A stretch of DNA of 43,229 nucleotides, taken from Lachnospiraceae bacterium. Its GTDB lineage: Bacteria; Bacillota; Clostridia; Lachnospirales; Lachnospiraceae. This document shows positions 1-7,933 of this stretch, one piece after another. Position 1 is the stretch's first letter, and every line of letters begins with the position of its first letter. The notes under the pieces were generated by a model. It saw only the letters and a program-made list of their open reading frames with translations, made no database searches and had not been told where the DNA came from. The DNA lies in assembly GCA_017617005.1 (NCBI GenBank), contig JAFZWW010000072.1:1-43229 (forward strand). Reading direction: 5' to 3'. A program made the position numbers and the translations under genes.

Positions 1-16
1 AGAAACGGAGAAGAAT

Positions 17-1000
17 ATGGTATACGACAGAAGACCGGACGACATGGTAAGAATCACCACACCCGAGCTTGCCGATGCTTTCATCGAAGAGCAGCTTCAG
101 GCACTCAGGGAGCAGATCGGAGACAAGAAGGTGCTGCTTGCACTTTCCGGAGGAGTTGACTCATCCGTAGTTGCCGCAATGCTCATCAAGGCTATCGGCG
201 ACAATCTTGTCTGCGTACACGTTAATCACGGATTGCTCCGCAAGGGTGAGCCCGAGCAGGTTATCGAGGTATTCCGTAATCAGATGAAAGCTAATCTGAT
301 CTATGTGGATGCTACAGACAGATTCCTGGATAAGCTTGCGGGAGTTACGGATCCCGAGACCAAGCGTAAGATAATAGGCGGTGAATTCATCGAGGTATTT
401 GCTGAGGAAGCCAGAAAACTCGACGGAATCGAATTCCTCGCACAGGGAACCATCTGGCCCGATATTCTGGAGAGTGAAGCAGGCATCAAGGCTCATCACA
501 ATGCAGGCGGTCTTCCCGAAGATATGAAGTTTGAACTTGTAGAGCCCGTTAAGATTCTTTTCAAGGATGAGGTTCGTATCGTAGGCGAGCGACTCGGACT
601 TCCCGCAGGCATGGTTTACCGTCAGCCGTTCCCCGGTCCCGGACTCGGCGTCCGCTGCCCCGGTGCGATCACCAGGGACAGACTTGAGGCAGTGAGGGAA
701 TCCGATGCCATCCTTCGCGAAGAGTTTGCCAAGAACGGTCTCGAGGGAAAAGTATGGCAGTACTTCACCGTAGTTCCCGATTTCAAGTCCACAGGTGTAA
801 AGGACGGAAAGAGAACATTCGACTGGCCCTGCATCATCCGTGCGATCAACACCACCGATGTTATGGAAGTAACCGTAGAGCATCTTTCCGATGAACTCAT
901 TGATCACCTTGTTCAGAGGATCATCTCAGAGGTTCCCGGGATCAACAGAGTGCTTTTCGATTACACACCGAAGCCTCCCGCAACAGTAGAATACGAGTGA
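17..1000 (+). CDS. guaA: GMP synthase, ATP-pyrophosphatase (PPase) subunit
   Basis: Catalyses the last step of GMP synthesis: XMP is adenylylated with ATP and aminated with ammonia to give GMP in the cytoplasm. The protein has the PP-loop SGGVDSS at residues 44-50, the XMP-site stretch RQPFPGPGLGVR near 204-215 and the family's C-terminal PPATVEYE. At 327 residues it lacks the glutamine amidotransferase half (about 190 residues) found in most bacterial GuaA. GGAG at 7-10 lies 6 nt before this ATG, which supports a real start and a stand-alone subunit as in archaea. However, the frame stays open to the window edge, so a fused N-terminal domain upstream cannot be excluded. The loop after the WPDILES motif is shorter than in full-length enzymes. 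A strong terminator follows, so it ends its transcription unit. Identity is secure; the domain boundary is less so. Confidence 0.9.
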   Translation: MVYDRRPDDMVRITTPELADAFIEEQLQALREQIGDKKVLLALSGGVDSSVVAAMLIKAIGDNLVCVHVNHGLLRKGEPEQVIEVFRNQMKANLIYVDATDRFLDKLAGVTDPETKRKIIGGEFIEVFAEEARKLDGIEFLAQGTIWPDILESEAGIKAHHNAGGLPEDMKFELVEPVKILFKDEVRIVGERLGLPAGMVYRQPFPGPGLGVRCPGAITRDRLEAVRESDAILREEFAKNGLEGKVWQYFTVVPDFKSTGVKDGKRTFDWPCIIRAINTTDVMEVTVEHLSDELIDHLVQRIISEVPGINRVLFDYTPKPPATVEYE

Positions 1001-1006
1001 TATATT

Positions 1007-1039
1007 AAAGCCTCCGGTAACGGAGGCTTTGATTATTTT
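1007..1039 (+). terminator. Rho-independent terminator after guaA
   Basis: A perfect 10-bp stem (AAAGCCTCCG at 1007-1016, CGGAGGCTTT at 1021-1030) closes a GTAA tetraloop and is followed by a T-rich stretch. It starts 6 nt after the guaA stop codon. Confidence 0.9.
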
Positions 1040-1051
1040 GATCCTATCCGG

Positions 1052-1080
1052 TTGAGTGATCATTCCGTATAAGATACAAT
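1052..1080 (+). promoter_or_regulatory. Sigma-A-type promoter for the SseB-domain gene
   Basis: TTGAGT at 1052-1057 and TACAAT at 1075-1080 are separated by 17 nt. Transcription would start near 1087, upstream of the ribosome site at 1104-1110. This also shows that an in-frame ATG at 1056 is inside the promoter and is not the start of the next gene. Confidence 0.6.
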
Positions 1081-1118
1081 GTGAAGTGAACACTGCTCTT
1101 GCCAAAGGAGAAGAACAT

Positions 1119-2519
1119 ATGGGACTGAAAGATAAGATTTTCGGAAAAAAGAACAACGAAACCGCATCCGCTCCAAATTCCGTAGGAGCGGCCGAGGGTG
1201 CTGCCGGGGCCGGATTCTGTTTTGCGGTCGCAGATGTTTTTAAGCTGAATGATTCCGCCGACAGAGTTGTGGCAGGCTATGTGTTCGGACGAATCAATAA
1301 AGGAGATGCGATCTATATATCAAATCCCGGCGAAGACGATGCGGAAGTTGCTATCGGTATCGCTTCGGAACTTATGGTCTATAAAACTCCAGTGGAGACA
1401 GCCGAGAATACCAATGTTTCCATAGTTATCGAAAACGGAAGCAAATGCCTGCTCAAGACCGGCACAGTGATCCATTCGAGGGAAGCAAGTCTTAAGAGTG
1501 TTCATGATGCATATGTCAATGCACTCGGCGATGGGTTTATATCCTTCAGAAAACTGGAACTGGGACAGGCTGAGTACGACAGGATGTCAGTGACGGATAT
1601 TGTGGAATTATTCCAGCTTTATCTGAATTACTGCAAGACAAACGGAAACGATCCTTCCGATAAGCTTGTATCCCGCAGGAATGAAATCTCTGCTGCTTTT
1701 GCAAAACAGATCTGCAGCAAGGTGCTCTCATCAAAAGAGATATATGTTCTGATGAGCAGACGGACCGGTGAGCCCGCAATGATGTCATATACCTACAAAG
1801 CGGAGAATGGGAGCTATGTAACTACTCCGCCGAATCTGCTTATCGTAACGCAGGCTTATTCGGGCATATGGAAAAAGAATTACGATCCGTCGAAATATGA
1901 TTTTCTGAAGGTTGAAAACGGACCCGACGGGAATGGAATCTATAATTTCCTGGGAAGTGCTTTCTATCTTAACGGTGCGTGCGGAGTGGGAATCATTTAT
2001 GAGAGGCTGGTCATAGATGCGGCCATGTTTGTGCCAAAGCCTGAATACAAGGATGTACCGGAGGTGCAGATTCCCGTGACCAACCCCGATCTGGAAAGAT
2101 GGCTTCTTATGATCGGTCAGCTGAATCCTCCCGCAAATGATGAAGAAAAAAATGTGCTGTCGATCCTTTACACACATCTGTTCCGTGAACTTGGGAATGC
2201 TAAATTTCTTGTTCCCATGAAGCTTAACGGTGACATCGGAAAACCCGACGAATCCGGAAATGTAACATTAAAACAGGGAACTACGATCTCATTTGCCACG
2301 CAGGCAGGAAAGGGAGACAGGTCTGCGGTAAACCTGTACACCGACTGGAAGAGACTGCGTGAGAAATTCAAGGAATCCGAAGGGTGGGACGGTATGATAC
2401 AGCCCCTTGAGGGAATGATCGAAACCTTTGACTGTGTCATCAATGTTACCGATCATCCCGAAGCGGGAGTGTATATCGATAAAGAGACCTTCGTAACAAA
2501 TATCAGGAAAAAGGAATGA
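1119..2519 (+). CDS. SseB-domain protein with EF-Tu-domain-2-like N-terminus
   Basis: A 466-residue soluble protein of unknown role. The start is ATG 1119 because AAAGGAG at 1104-1110 sits 8 nt upstream and the promoter overlaps the earlier ATG. After a low-complexity Ala/Gly linker (about residues 17-32), residues 33-125 resemble the beta-barrel domain 2 of translation GTPases (VVAGYVFGRINKGDAIYI, then a VIEN segment and a TGTVI end). The middle is unassigned. Residues about 360-460 resemble the SseB N-terminal domain (FLVPMKLNG, ISFATQAG, then DWKRLREKF and a final hydrophobic strand with VYIDKETF). SseB domains are known from type III secretion and ESAT-6-type contexts but are widespread in Clostridia without a defined function. 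The next gene, also membrane- and zinc-related, lies 67 nt downstream. The domain assignment is by eye; the C-terminal one is the firmer. Confidence 0.75.
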   Translation: MGLKDKIFGKKNNETASAPNSVGAAEGAAGAGFCFAVADVFKLNDSADRVVAGYVFGRINKGDAIYISNPGEDDAEVAIGIASELMVYKTPVETAENTNVSIVIENGSKCLLKTGTVIHSREASLKSVHDAYVNALGDGFISFRKLELGQAEYDRMSVTDIVELFQLYLNYCKTNGNDPSDKLVSRRNEISAAFAKQICSKVLSSKEIYVLMSRRTGEPAMMSYTYKAENGSYVTTPPNLLIVTQAYSGIWKKNYDPSKYDFLKVENGPDGNGIYNFLGSAFYLNGACGVGIIYERLVIDAAMFVPKPEYKDVPEVQIPVTNPDLERWLLMIGQLNPPANDEEKNVLSILYTHLFRELGNAKFLVPMKLNGDIGKPDESGNVTLKQGTTISFATQAGKGDRSAVNLYTDWKRLREKFKESEGWDGMIQPLEGMIETFDCVINVTDHPEAGVYIDKETFVTNIRKKE

Positions 2520-2586
2520 TATTTTGACCTGAATATGTATTGCCATGTGTTTGCTCATAAATGCTGATCCATGATCGGAGGGTGTT

Positions 2587-3951
2587 ATGACTGATAACAG
2601 AGAAAAAGTTGCGGCCGATTTCCGTATGGAGATAAGCCATGCCTTTGAACCCGGCGCCAGGGTGATGTCAGCGGACAGGGAACTTCGCTACTGCCTTGAA
2701 CTCCAGAGAAACCGCCTCGAAAAAAGAAATCTCAGGTATACGGAAGAAATGATCCACAGAGGACCTTTTCCGAACGGTCTTAACAGAGTGAGATCATGGA
2801 AAGACGGTCATTACGACACTTCCTGGACCGTGGATTTTATCACTCATAACAGGACGATACAAAGAGACGGTATGAAAACATACCGGAAGAGCGTACCGCA
2901 ATCAATCTATGAAACCGTGGTGGGTGTGCGTGACGGAGAGGATGTCAGCGGTGACATATACAGTTGTCCAAACTGCGGTTCCGTATCCACCATTGCAGAG
3001 CTTCAGGACGGATGCGCTCACTGCGGAACACATTTTGAGATGTCCGAACTGTATCCGAAAGTCAAGAATTACTATTTTGTATTTGATATGAGCGGCAAGG
3101 CAGAGAAAATGTTTAAGACTGTGCTGGAGTACGGACTTTATCTTTTGCCGGTCAATCTGATTATGTGTCTGGCCATGTTTGCAAAAAATTACGGTGGACT
3201 GAGAGCACTTGCTTCGCCACGTTATCTTTTTGCCATGCTTGTTACCATGGTTATCATGATACCTGTCATAGGATATTTCGGATGGTTCCTCGACTGTTTC
3301 CGAAGGGCATTTGCGGTTATGCCGTCGCTGTTTGAGGTGATCGGTTCCAGAGCCAGATTTGAATCACATATGTCGGTCATATCTCCGGAGTTTACACTGG
3401 AGTACTTCGCCGCAAAAATGATGTCCCTTTTCAAAATATTTGTTTTCTCGGATAAACGCACGGAGCTTCCGTTTTACCGCGGATTCGGAAATGGAGAAGA
3501 ATTCGATAATATCGTGGATGTGGCATCCAAGGGTTATATAGCCTGTAAAAGTGTCCGGACTACAGGCAATATGGTAAATGTCACCGCCGATCTGTATTTT
3601 GAAATTTCAAGGGATCTGGGAAATAAGATAAAAACCCGTGATGAGGTCTACAGGATCAAGGCCGGAAGAAGGACGGACATTCCGTACGGGAACAATTTCT
3701 CCATAACAAATATACAGTGTTCCTCATGCGGAGGAAGCTTCGATGCATTCAAGTCGAAAACCTGTCCCTATTGCGGTGCGGAATATGATCAGGAAAAGAA
3801 TGACTGGGTGATATATGAAATGCGGAACGTGGGAACACTTATCAGACTCAGAAGGTTACTTACGGGACTGATAATCGTGGCTGTACTGGTATCATCCTGC
3901 CTGGTCACATTGAACGAAGCCGGAGTGTTCGATAAGATATCTCTTTTCTGA
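2587..3951 (+). CDS. Zinc-ribbon membrane protein of unknown function
   Basis: A 454-residue protein that I do not recognise as a named family. Two zinc ribbons are visible: CPNCG...CAHCG around residues 127-146 and CSSCG...CPYCG around 378-397. Two hydrophobic segments at about 178-197 and 213-237, and a third near the C-terminus (about 423-443), predict a membrane protein. Between them lies a soluble domain of about 150 residues that could be Tim44-like; this is a guess from the layout (membrane helices, then a mixed alpha/beta domain, then a zinc ribbon). The start has GGAGGG at 2578-2583, 3-5 nt before the ATG, which is close but usable. It follows the SseB-domain gene by 67 nt on the same strand and may be co-transcribed. 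The minus-strand MerR gene converges on it with only 14 nt between stops, and I see no hairpin there. Confidence 0.7.
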   Translation: MTDNREKVAADFRMEISHAFEPGARVMSADRELRYCLELQRNRLEKRNLRYTEEMIHRGPFPNGLNRVRSWKDGHYDTSWTVDFITHNRTIQRDGMKTYRKSVPQSIYETVVGVRDGEDVSGDIYSCPNCGSVSTIAELQDGCAHCGTHFEMSELYPKVKNYYFVFDMSGKAEKMFKTVLEYGLYLLPVNLIMCLAMFAKNYGGLRALASPRYLFAMLVTMVIMIPVIGYFGWFLDCFRRAFAVMPSLFEVIGSRARFESHMSVISPEFTLEYFAAKMMSLFKIFVFSDKRTELPFYRGFGNGEEFDNIVDVASKGYIACKSVRTTGNMVNVTADLYFEISRDLGNKIKTRDEVYRIKAGRRTDIPYGNNFSITNIQCSSCGGSFDAFKSKTCPYCGAEYDQEKNDWVIYEMRNVGTLIRLRRLLTGLIIVAVLVSSCLVTLNEAGVFDKISLF

Positions 3952-3965
3952 GACGCAGCTCGATT

Positions 3966-4811
3966 TTATTCGACGCATATGAAGAGATATTTGAAATATG
4001 TGTGGTTTTTATTGTCGTCATATAGATTGATAAGGCTTATCGAGAAGAGGTCGGAACACGGTGTGAGGTTCGACCTCTTTATCATTGAGAGCATCTTCCG
4101 GTACGTCTTCTCAATGTCCGGTGAATTGTTATCATGGTAACAGAGCACCGCCCTGCTTCCGGGTACGGGAAATGTTCCGATATTGTCCGCAGGCAAAAAG
4201 GAAAGACTGATTATGTTGTTGTAAACATAGTTGCCTTTTACGAGATCGTCATAATCGATGGTCACACCTGCGGGGAAAACCGGAAGTGAATCGTCCCCCG
4301 TTGTCTTGGCGAGATGCCATGAGATCTCCCGTGCAATATCTGCCGTATGAAAAGAAGAATCCTTTTCTGCGATCGGACTCTTACAGACACTCATGGGAGG
4401 CAGTATGTCTACGAACGGAGCTCCGGGCTTGTGCGAGGTGTATTTTCCGAGGATCCACATTCCGAGCTGGAGTGCCGAGATCTTCTTTGTGATCAGAAAT
4501 GCTTCACGCTGCATCTGGCGTATCTTGGAATTTGCCAGATCCTCTATTCCGCTTCTCGAAAGATTATGGATTATCTTGCCGATCTCCGCGATCGAACATC
4601 CCGACTGTCGCATTGTCGTGATGAAAAAGAAAGAGCTTATCTGTGCAGCGGAATAATAATGGTATCCGTTCTTCGGATTTTTCCATGGGATGAGAATGTC
4701 CTGTTCATAATAGTACCTGAGAGTATCCCTTGTCGTATTGCACAGAGCGGCAAATTCGGATACCTGAAGTGTATATTCCTGACTTGAAGTATTAATCTGA
4801 TTTTTATTCAT
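3966..4811 (-). CDS. MerR-family transcriptional regulator divergent from fab operon
   Basis: A 281-residue DNA-binding protein. Residues 15-85 form a MerR winged helix (VSEFAALCNTTRDTLRYYYEQDILIP, then NGYHYYSAAQ and a GCSIAEIGKII segment), followed by a coiled-coil helix and a C-terminal domain of about 150 residues resembling GyrI-type effector-binding domains. ATG 4811 is chosen over the ATG 15 nt upstream because GGAG lies about 6 nt before it. The gene is transcribed away from the fatty-acid operon, and a perfect 9-bp dyad overlaps its own promoter, which fits autoregulation. The fab promoter has the 19-bp spacer typical of MerR targets. Control of the fab genes is therefore my inference; the effector (perhaps an acyl compound) is not deducible from the sequence. 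Confidence 0.85.
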   Translation of the reverse strand: MNKNQINTSSQEYTLQVSEFAALCNTTRDTLRYYYEQDILIPWKNPKNGYHYYSAAQISSFFFITTMRQSGCSIAEIGKIIHNLSRSGIEDLANSKIRQMQREAFLITKKISALQLGMWILGKYTSHKPGAPFVDILPPMSVCKSPIAEKDSSFHTADIAREISWHLAKTTGDDSLPVFPAGVTIDYDDLVKGNYVYNNIISLSFLPADNIGTFPVPGSRAVLCYHDNNSPDIEKTYRKMLSMIKRSNLTPCSDLFSISLINLYDDNKNHTYFKYLFICVE

Positions 4812-4878
4812 TTTTTCTCCGATCATCTCAGATCACATTTTCAATACAATAAGCGGCAGACGGCTGTCTGTGAAAATG

Positions 4879-4910
4879 ATTGTAGCATACCTTGGGGTCA
4901 GCCCCAAGGT
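4879..4910 (-). promoter_or_regulatory. Operator dyad and promoter of the MerR gene
   Basis: A perfect inverted repeat with arms ACCTTGGGG (4889-4897) and CCCCAAGGT (4902-4910) flanks a 4-nt centre. Reading on the minus strand, TTGGGG (4902-4907) and TACAAT (4879-4884) are 17 nt apart, so the dyad lies across the -35 and spacer of the MerR gene. The -10 is good and the -35 is weak, as expected for a regulated promoter. Confidence 0.6.
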
Positions 4911-4996
4911 TTTTCTTATCATTTTACTTAAATCAAATCTTTCAAAAATCCGCAAATAGGCACAAAAGCTCGAAATATCCGGAGAAAAATTTATTG

Positions 4997-5027
4997 TTGA
5001 CCCGGGGGTAACACCCGGGGATATTCT
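4997..5027 (+). promoter_or_regulatory. MerR-type promoter of the fatty-acid operon
   Basis: TTGACC at 4997-5002 and TATTCT at 5022-5027 are separated by 19 nt instead of 17. The spacer carries an imperfect dyad, CCCGGGGGT AAC ACCCGGGG. A 19-20-bp spacer with a centred dyad is the hallmark of promoters that MerR proteins activate by DNA distortion. The ribosome site AAGGAG of acpP lies downstream at 5061-5066. The rest of the 4812-5074 gap holds only AT-rich sequence and the MerR promoter. Confidence 0.65.
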
Positions 5028-5074
5028 TTACGCGAGAATCAATGTACCCGTAAAGGGATTAAGGAGAAAAGAGA

Positions 5075-5296
5075 ATGAAAAATGTTACCGAAACCATTAT
5101 CCGTGTTATCGCAGGCTACCTTGATAAGGATGAGTCGGAATTTAAAGCAACCGATACCTTCGCGGAGATCGGACTTGATTCGCTCGACATCATGGAGCTT
5201 GTAATGCAGCTTCAGGAAGAACTTGATTGCAAGATCGAGCTTTCACAAGACATCACCTCTATCGAAAAGCTCGCAGAGTACATAGAGAAGCAGTGA
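5075..5296 (+). CDS. acpP: Acyl carrier protein
   Basis: A 73-residue acidic protein that carries growing acyl chains on phosphopantetheine during fatty-acid synthesis. The attachment motif GLDSLD is intact with Ser36 as the modified residue, and the four-helix ACP pattern ending LAEYIEKQ has normal length. AAGGAG about 8-9 nt upstream supports the ATG. It is the first gene of an eleven-gene operon, 19 nt before fabK, in the same position as in many streptococcal and clostridial fab clusters. Expression should follow the MerR-type promoter just upstream. Confidence 0.95.
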   Translation: MKNVTETIIRVIAGYLDKDESEFKATDTFAEIGLDSLDIMELVMQLQEELDCKIELSQDITSIEKLAEYIEKQ

Positions 5297-5315
5297 TCTT
5301 ACATAAGGAGAAGAG

Positions 5316-6248
5316 ATGGAAAAGAATCCGGTATGTGAAATGCTTGGAATCAAATATCCGGTATTTCAGGGCGGAATGGCATGGATAGCGGATGCACGTC
5401 TTGCGTCCGCGGTATCGGAAGCGGGAGGTCTCGGTCTTATCGCGGCCATGAACTCAAACGGAGAACAGCTCCGAACCCAGATAAAGGAAGCAAGGAAGCT
5501 TACGGACAAAGTGTTCGGAGTAAATCTGATGCTGATGAGTCCGTACATTGACGAAGCGGTCGATGTCGTATGCGAAGAAAAGATCTCCGTTGTCACGACG
5601 GGTGCGGGAAATCCGGCTAAGTATATGGAGAAGCTTAAGGCTGCGGGTGTGAAGGTCATCTGCGTTGTTGCAAGCGTCGCACTGGCAAGAATGGTCGAGG
5701 ATATGGGTGCGTCGGCCGTTATCGCGGAAGGATGCGAATCCGGAGGACATGTCGGGGAGACTACAACAATGGCACTTGTTCCCCAGGTAGTCGATGCGGT
5801 AAATATTCCTGTCATTGCTGCAGGCGGAATTGCGGACGGACGCGGAATGGCAGCGGCATTCATGCTCGGAGCTTCGGCTGTGCAGATGGGAACGAGATTT
5901 CTTACCGCAAAGGAATGCAGCGTTCACGAAAACTATAAAGAGAAAGTTCTCTCGGCAAAGGATCGGGACACGATAGTCACCGGTAAAACACTCGGGCATC
6001 CCGTACGTGCTCTCAAGAACCGTATGAGCAGGGAGTTCGACAAGCTGGAGAGGGATCCGAACACCAAACCGGAGGATCTGGAAAAACTCGGAGCAGGCGC
6101 ACTCAGAAGAGCTGCGATAGAAGGCGATGTCAGGAACGGATCCTGTATGTGCGGACAGATCGCCGGACTTGTGAACAGTGAAGGAACCTGTGAAGAGATA
6201 ATCACAGGCATCTGCAGAGAAGCATACAAACTGATGGGAAAAGAATGA
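5316..6248 (+). CDS. fabK: Enoyl-ACP reductase II (FMN-dependent FabK)
   Basis: Reduces trans-2-enoyl-ACP in the last step of each elongation cycle, with FMN and NAD(P)H. The 310-residue TIM-barrel protein begins with the family pattern LGIKYPVFQGGMAW and AGGLGLIAA, has the ESGGHVG motif near residue 143 with the conserved His, and the phosphate-binding AAGGIADGRGMAAAFMLGA followed by VQMGTRFL. Nitronate monooxygenases share this fold, but the position between acpP and fabD decides for FabK. No FabI homologue is in the window. FabK-type reductases are known to be insensitive to triclosan. AAGGAG is placed about 6 nt before the start. Confidence 0.95.
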   Translation: MEKNPVCEMLGIKYPVFQGGMAWIADARLASAVSEAGGLGLIAAMNSNGEQLRTQIKEARKLTDKVFGVNLMLMSPYIDEAVDVVCEEKISVVTTGAGNPAKYMEKLKAAGVKVICVVASVALARMVEDMGASAVIAEGCESGGHVGETTTMALVPQVVDAVNIPVIAAGGIADGRGMAAAFMLGASAVQMGTRFLTAKECSVHENYKEKVLSAKDRDTIVTGKTLGHPVRALKNRMSREFDKLERDPNTKPEDLEKLGAGALRRAAIEGDVRNGSCMCGQIAGLVNSEGTCEEIITGICREAYKLMGKE

Positions 6249-6270
6249 CCCGGAGATAGGAAAGACATAA

Positions 6271-7200
6271 ATGGGAAAGACAGCATTTTTGCTTGCCGGA
6301 CAGGGAAGCCAGTATCCCGGTATGGGAAAAGAATTATATGAAAGCATCAAAGCGGTAAGGGATGTGTTCGATGAAGCCGAAAAGATACGTCCCGGAACTC
6401 TCAGACAGATGTTTGAAGGAAGCGATGAGGAATTAAAACACACATCCAATACACAGCCCTGTCTGTTCCTTGCGGATATAGCCGCAGCGATCTCTCTTAA
6501 GGAAAACGGCGTGGCTCCCGATATGATCGCAGGTTTTTCTCTCGGGGAGGTTGCGGGACTTGCACTCAGCGGGATCATGGATGAGATGTCCGCATTCAGA
6601 CTGGTCGTCAAAAGAGGACTTCTGATGGCTGAAGCCGCAAAGAGAATAGATGGCGGTATGCTCGCGGTTCTGAGGATGGACCGGGAAGAACTTGAAGAGA
6701 TATGTGAAGAGATAGGTGTGTATCCTGTCAATTACAACTGTCCCGGACAGATCGTTGTATCGGGAACTGCGGAGAAAATCTCGGAACTTCAGCTTGCACT
6801 GTCGATCAAAAAAGTAAGATGCATCTCGCTCGCGGTAAGCGGACCCTTCCATACTCCGTACATGAAGTCCGCATCTAACAGTCTGAGGGACGAACTTTTA
6901 ACCGGCGGATATTTCATAAAAAAGTCCGATACCGATATCTATTCGAACCGTTTGGCATGCACTTATCCCGAAGAAAAAGGAAAGATCATCGACCTCATCT
7001 CCGCCCAGATCTCAAACAGCGTAAGGTGGGAAGATACTCTCCGGAATATGCTGAAAGCCGGAGCGGATACTTTTATAGAATGCGGACCCGGAAATGTACT
7101 GTCGGGATTTGTAAAGAGAACCTGTCCCGATGTGAAGATACTGAATGTAAGCGACAGGGTAAGTCTGGGAAATGCATTGGAGGCGCTTAAATATGCTTGA
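6271..7200 (+). CDS. fabD: Malonyl-CoA:ACP transacylase
   Basis: Moves malonyl groups from CoA to ACP, supplying the extender for chain elongation. The 309-residue protein has the N-terminal FLLAGQGSQYPGMG motif, the nucleophile elbow GFSLGE with Ser90, and the catalytic His194 in GPFHTPYM. The usual GHSLGE elbow has Phe in place of the first His, a tolerated position. The C-terminal FIECGPGNVLSGF motif is also present. The stop overlaps the fabG start by 8 nt, which implies translational coupling. GGAGATAGGAAAG precedes the start. Confidence 0.95.
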   Translation: MGKTAFLLAGQGSQYPGMGKELYESIKAVRDVFDEAEKIRPGTLRQMFEGSDEELKHTSNTQPCLFLADIAAAISLKENGVAPDMIAGFSLGEVAGLALSGIMDEMSAFRLVVKRGLLMAEAAKRIDGGMLAVLRMDREELEEICEEIGVYPVNYNCPGQIVVSGTAEKISELQLALSIKKVRCISLAVSGPFHTPYMKSASNSLRDELLTGGYFIKKSDTDIYSNRLACTYPEEKGKIIDLISAQISNSVRWEDTLRNMLKAGADTFIECGPGNVLSGFVKRTCPDVKILNVSDRVSLGNALEALKYA

Positions 7201-7933
7201 TGGAAAGGTCGCCGTGATAACCGGCGGAACAAGAGGAATAGGAAGAGCCATTGCGGAAAGGTTTGCGGAAGACGGGGCGGATATCGCGCTCATCGCAACA
7301 AGTGATTCCGATGCGGCGAAGGAAACAATCGGCAGACTGGAAAAGACGGGGAGAAATGTCAGGTTCTATATCTGCGATATAAGCAATGCTAAGGATGTAA
7401 GTGATGTGTCGGAAGAAATACTCGCAGATTTCGGTCATGCGGACATCCTTGTGAATAACGCCGGTATCACCAGGGATAACCTTCTTCCCGCGTTAAAGGA
7501 TTCGGATATTGATGATGTCATTGATGTGAACCTTAAGGGAACCATCTTTATGACAAAAGCATTTATAAGAAGTTTTATAAAGCAGCGCAGCGGAAACATC
7601 ATCAACATCAGTTCGGTTGTCGGACTTATGGGTAATAAGGGACAGGCCAATTATGCCGCATCGAAGGCAGGCATCATCGGCTTTACCAAGACCGTCGCAA
7701 AGGAATACGGAAGCAGAAAGATAAGATGCAACGCCATAGCTCCCGGTTATATCGAAACCGATATGACAGGAGCACTCGGTGAGGAATATACGAAGATGAT
7801 CACAGGGACAATACCTCTCGGCAGCTTAGGAAAGCCCGAGGATGTTGCAGAGCTTGCACTTTTCCTTGCAAGCGAAAGTTCGAGGTATATAACCGGTGAA
7901 GTCATAAAGGTTGACGGAGGAATGTATGTGTAG
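7193..7933 (+). CDS. fabG: 3-oxoacyl-ACP reductase
   Basis: NADPH-dependent reductase of the beta-ketoacyl-ACP intermediate. This 246-residue short-chain dehydrogenase has the cofactor motif TGGTRGIG at residues 10-17, NNAG at 88-91 and the catalytic Ser140/141, Tyr154 and Lys158 (YAASK). It ends with the family's ITGEVIKVDGGMYV. ATG 7193 is chosen over the ATG at 7172 because GGAGG at 7179-7183 is 9 nt before it and the protein then begins exactly at the Rossmann strand (MLDGKVAVITGG). It overlaps both neighbours by 8 nt, so fabD, fabG and fabF are translationally coupled. Confidence 0.95.
   Translation: MLDGKVAVITGGTRGIGRAIAERFAEDGADIALIATSDSDAAKETIGRLEKTGRNVRFYICDISNAKDVSDVSEEILADFGHADILVNNAGITRDNLLPALKDSDIDDVIDVNLKGTIFMTKAFIRSFIKQRSGNIINISSVVGLMGNKGQANYAASKAGIIGFTKTVAKEYGSRKIRCNAIAPGYIETDMTGALGEEYTKMITGTIPLGSLGKPEDVAELALFLASESSRYITGEVIKVDGGMYV

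Noticed and set aside
4811-4826. An upstream ATG for the MerR gene at 4826
   Set aside because: The ATG at 4811 has GGAG at ideal distance, whereas the one at 4826 would place that site inside the coding region.
5454-6731. A 425-codon open frame on the minus strand across fabK and fabD
   Set aside because: It is antisense to two clearly assigned genes, its protein is rich in Ser, Cys and Arg with no recognisable motif, and no ribosome site precedes it.
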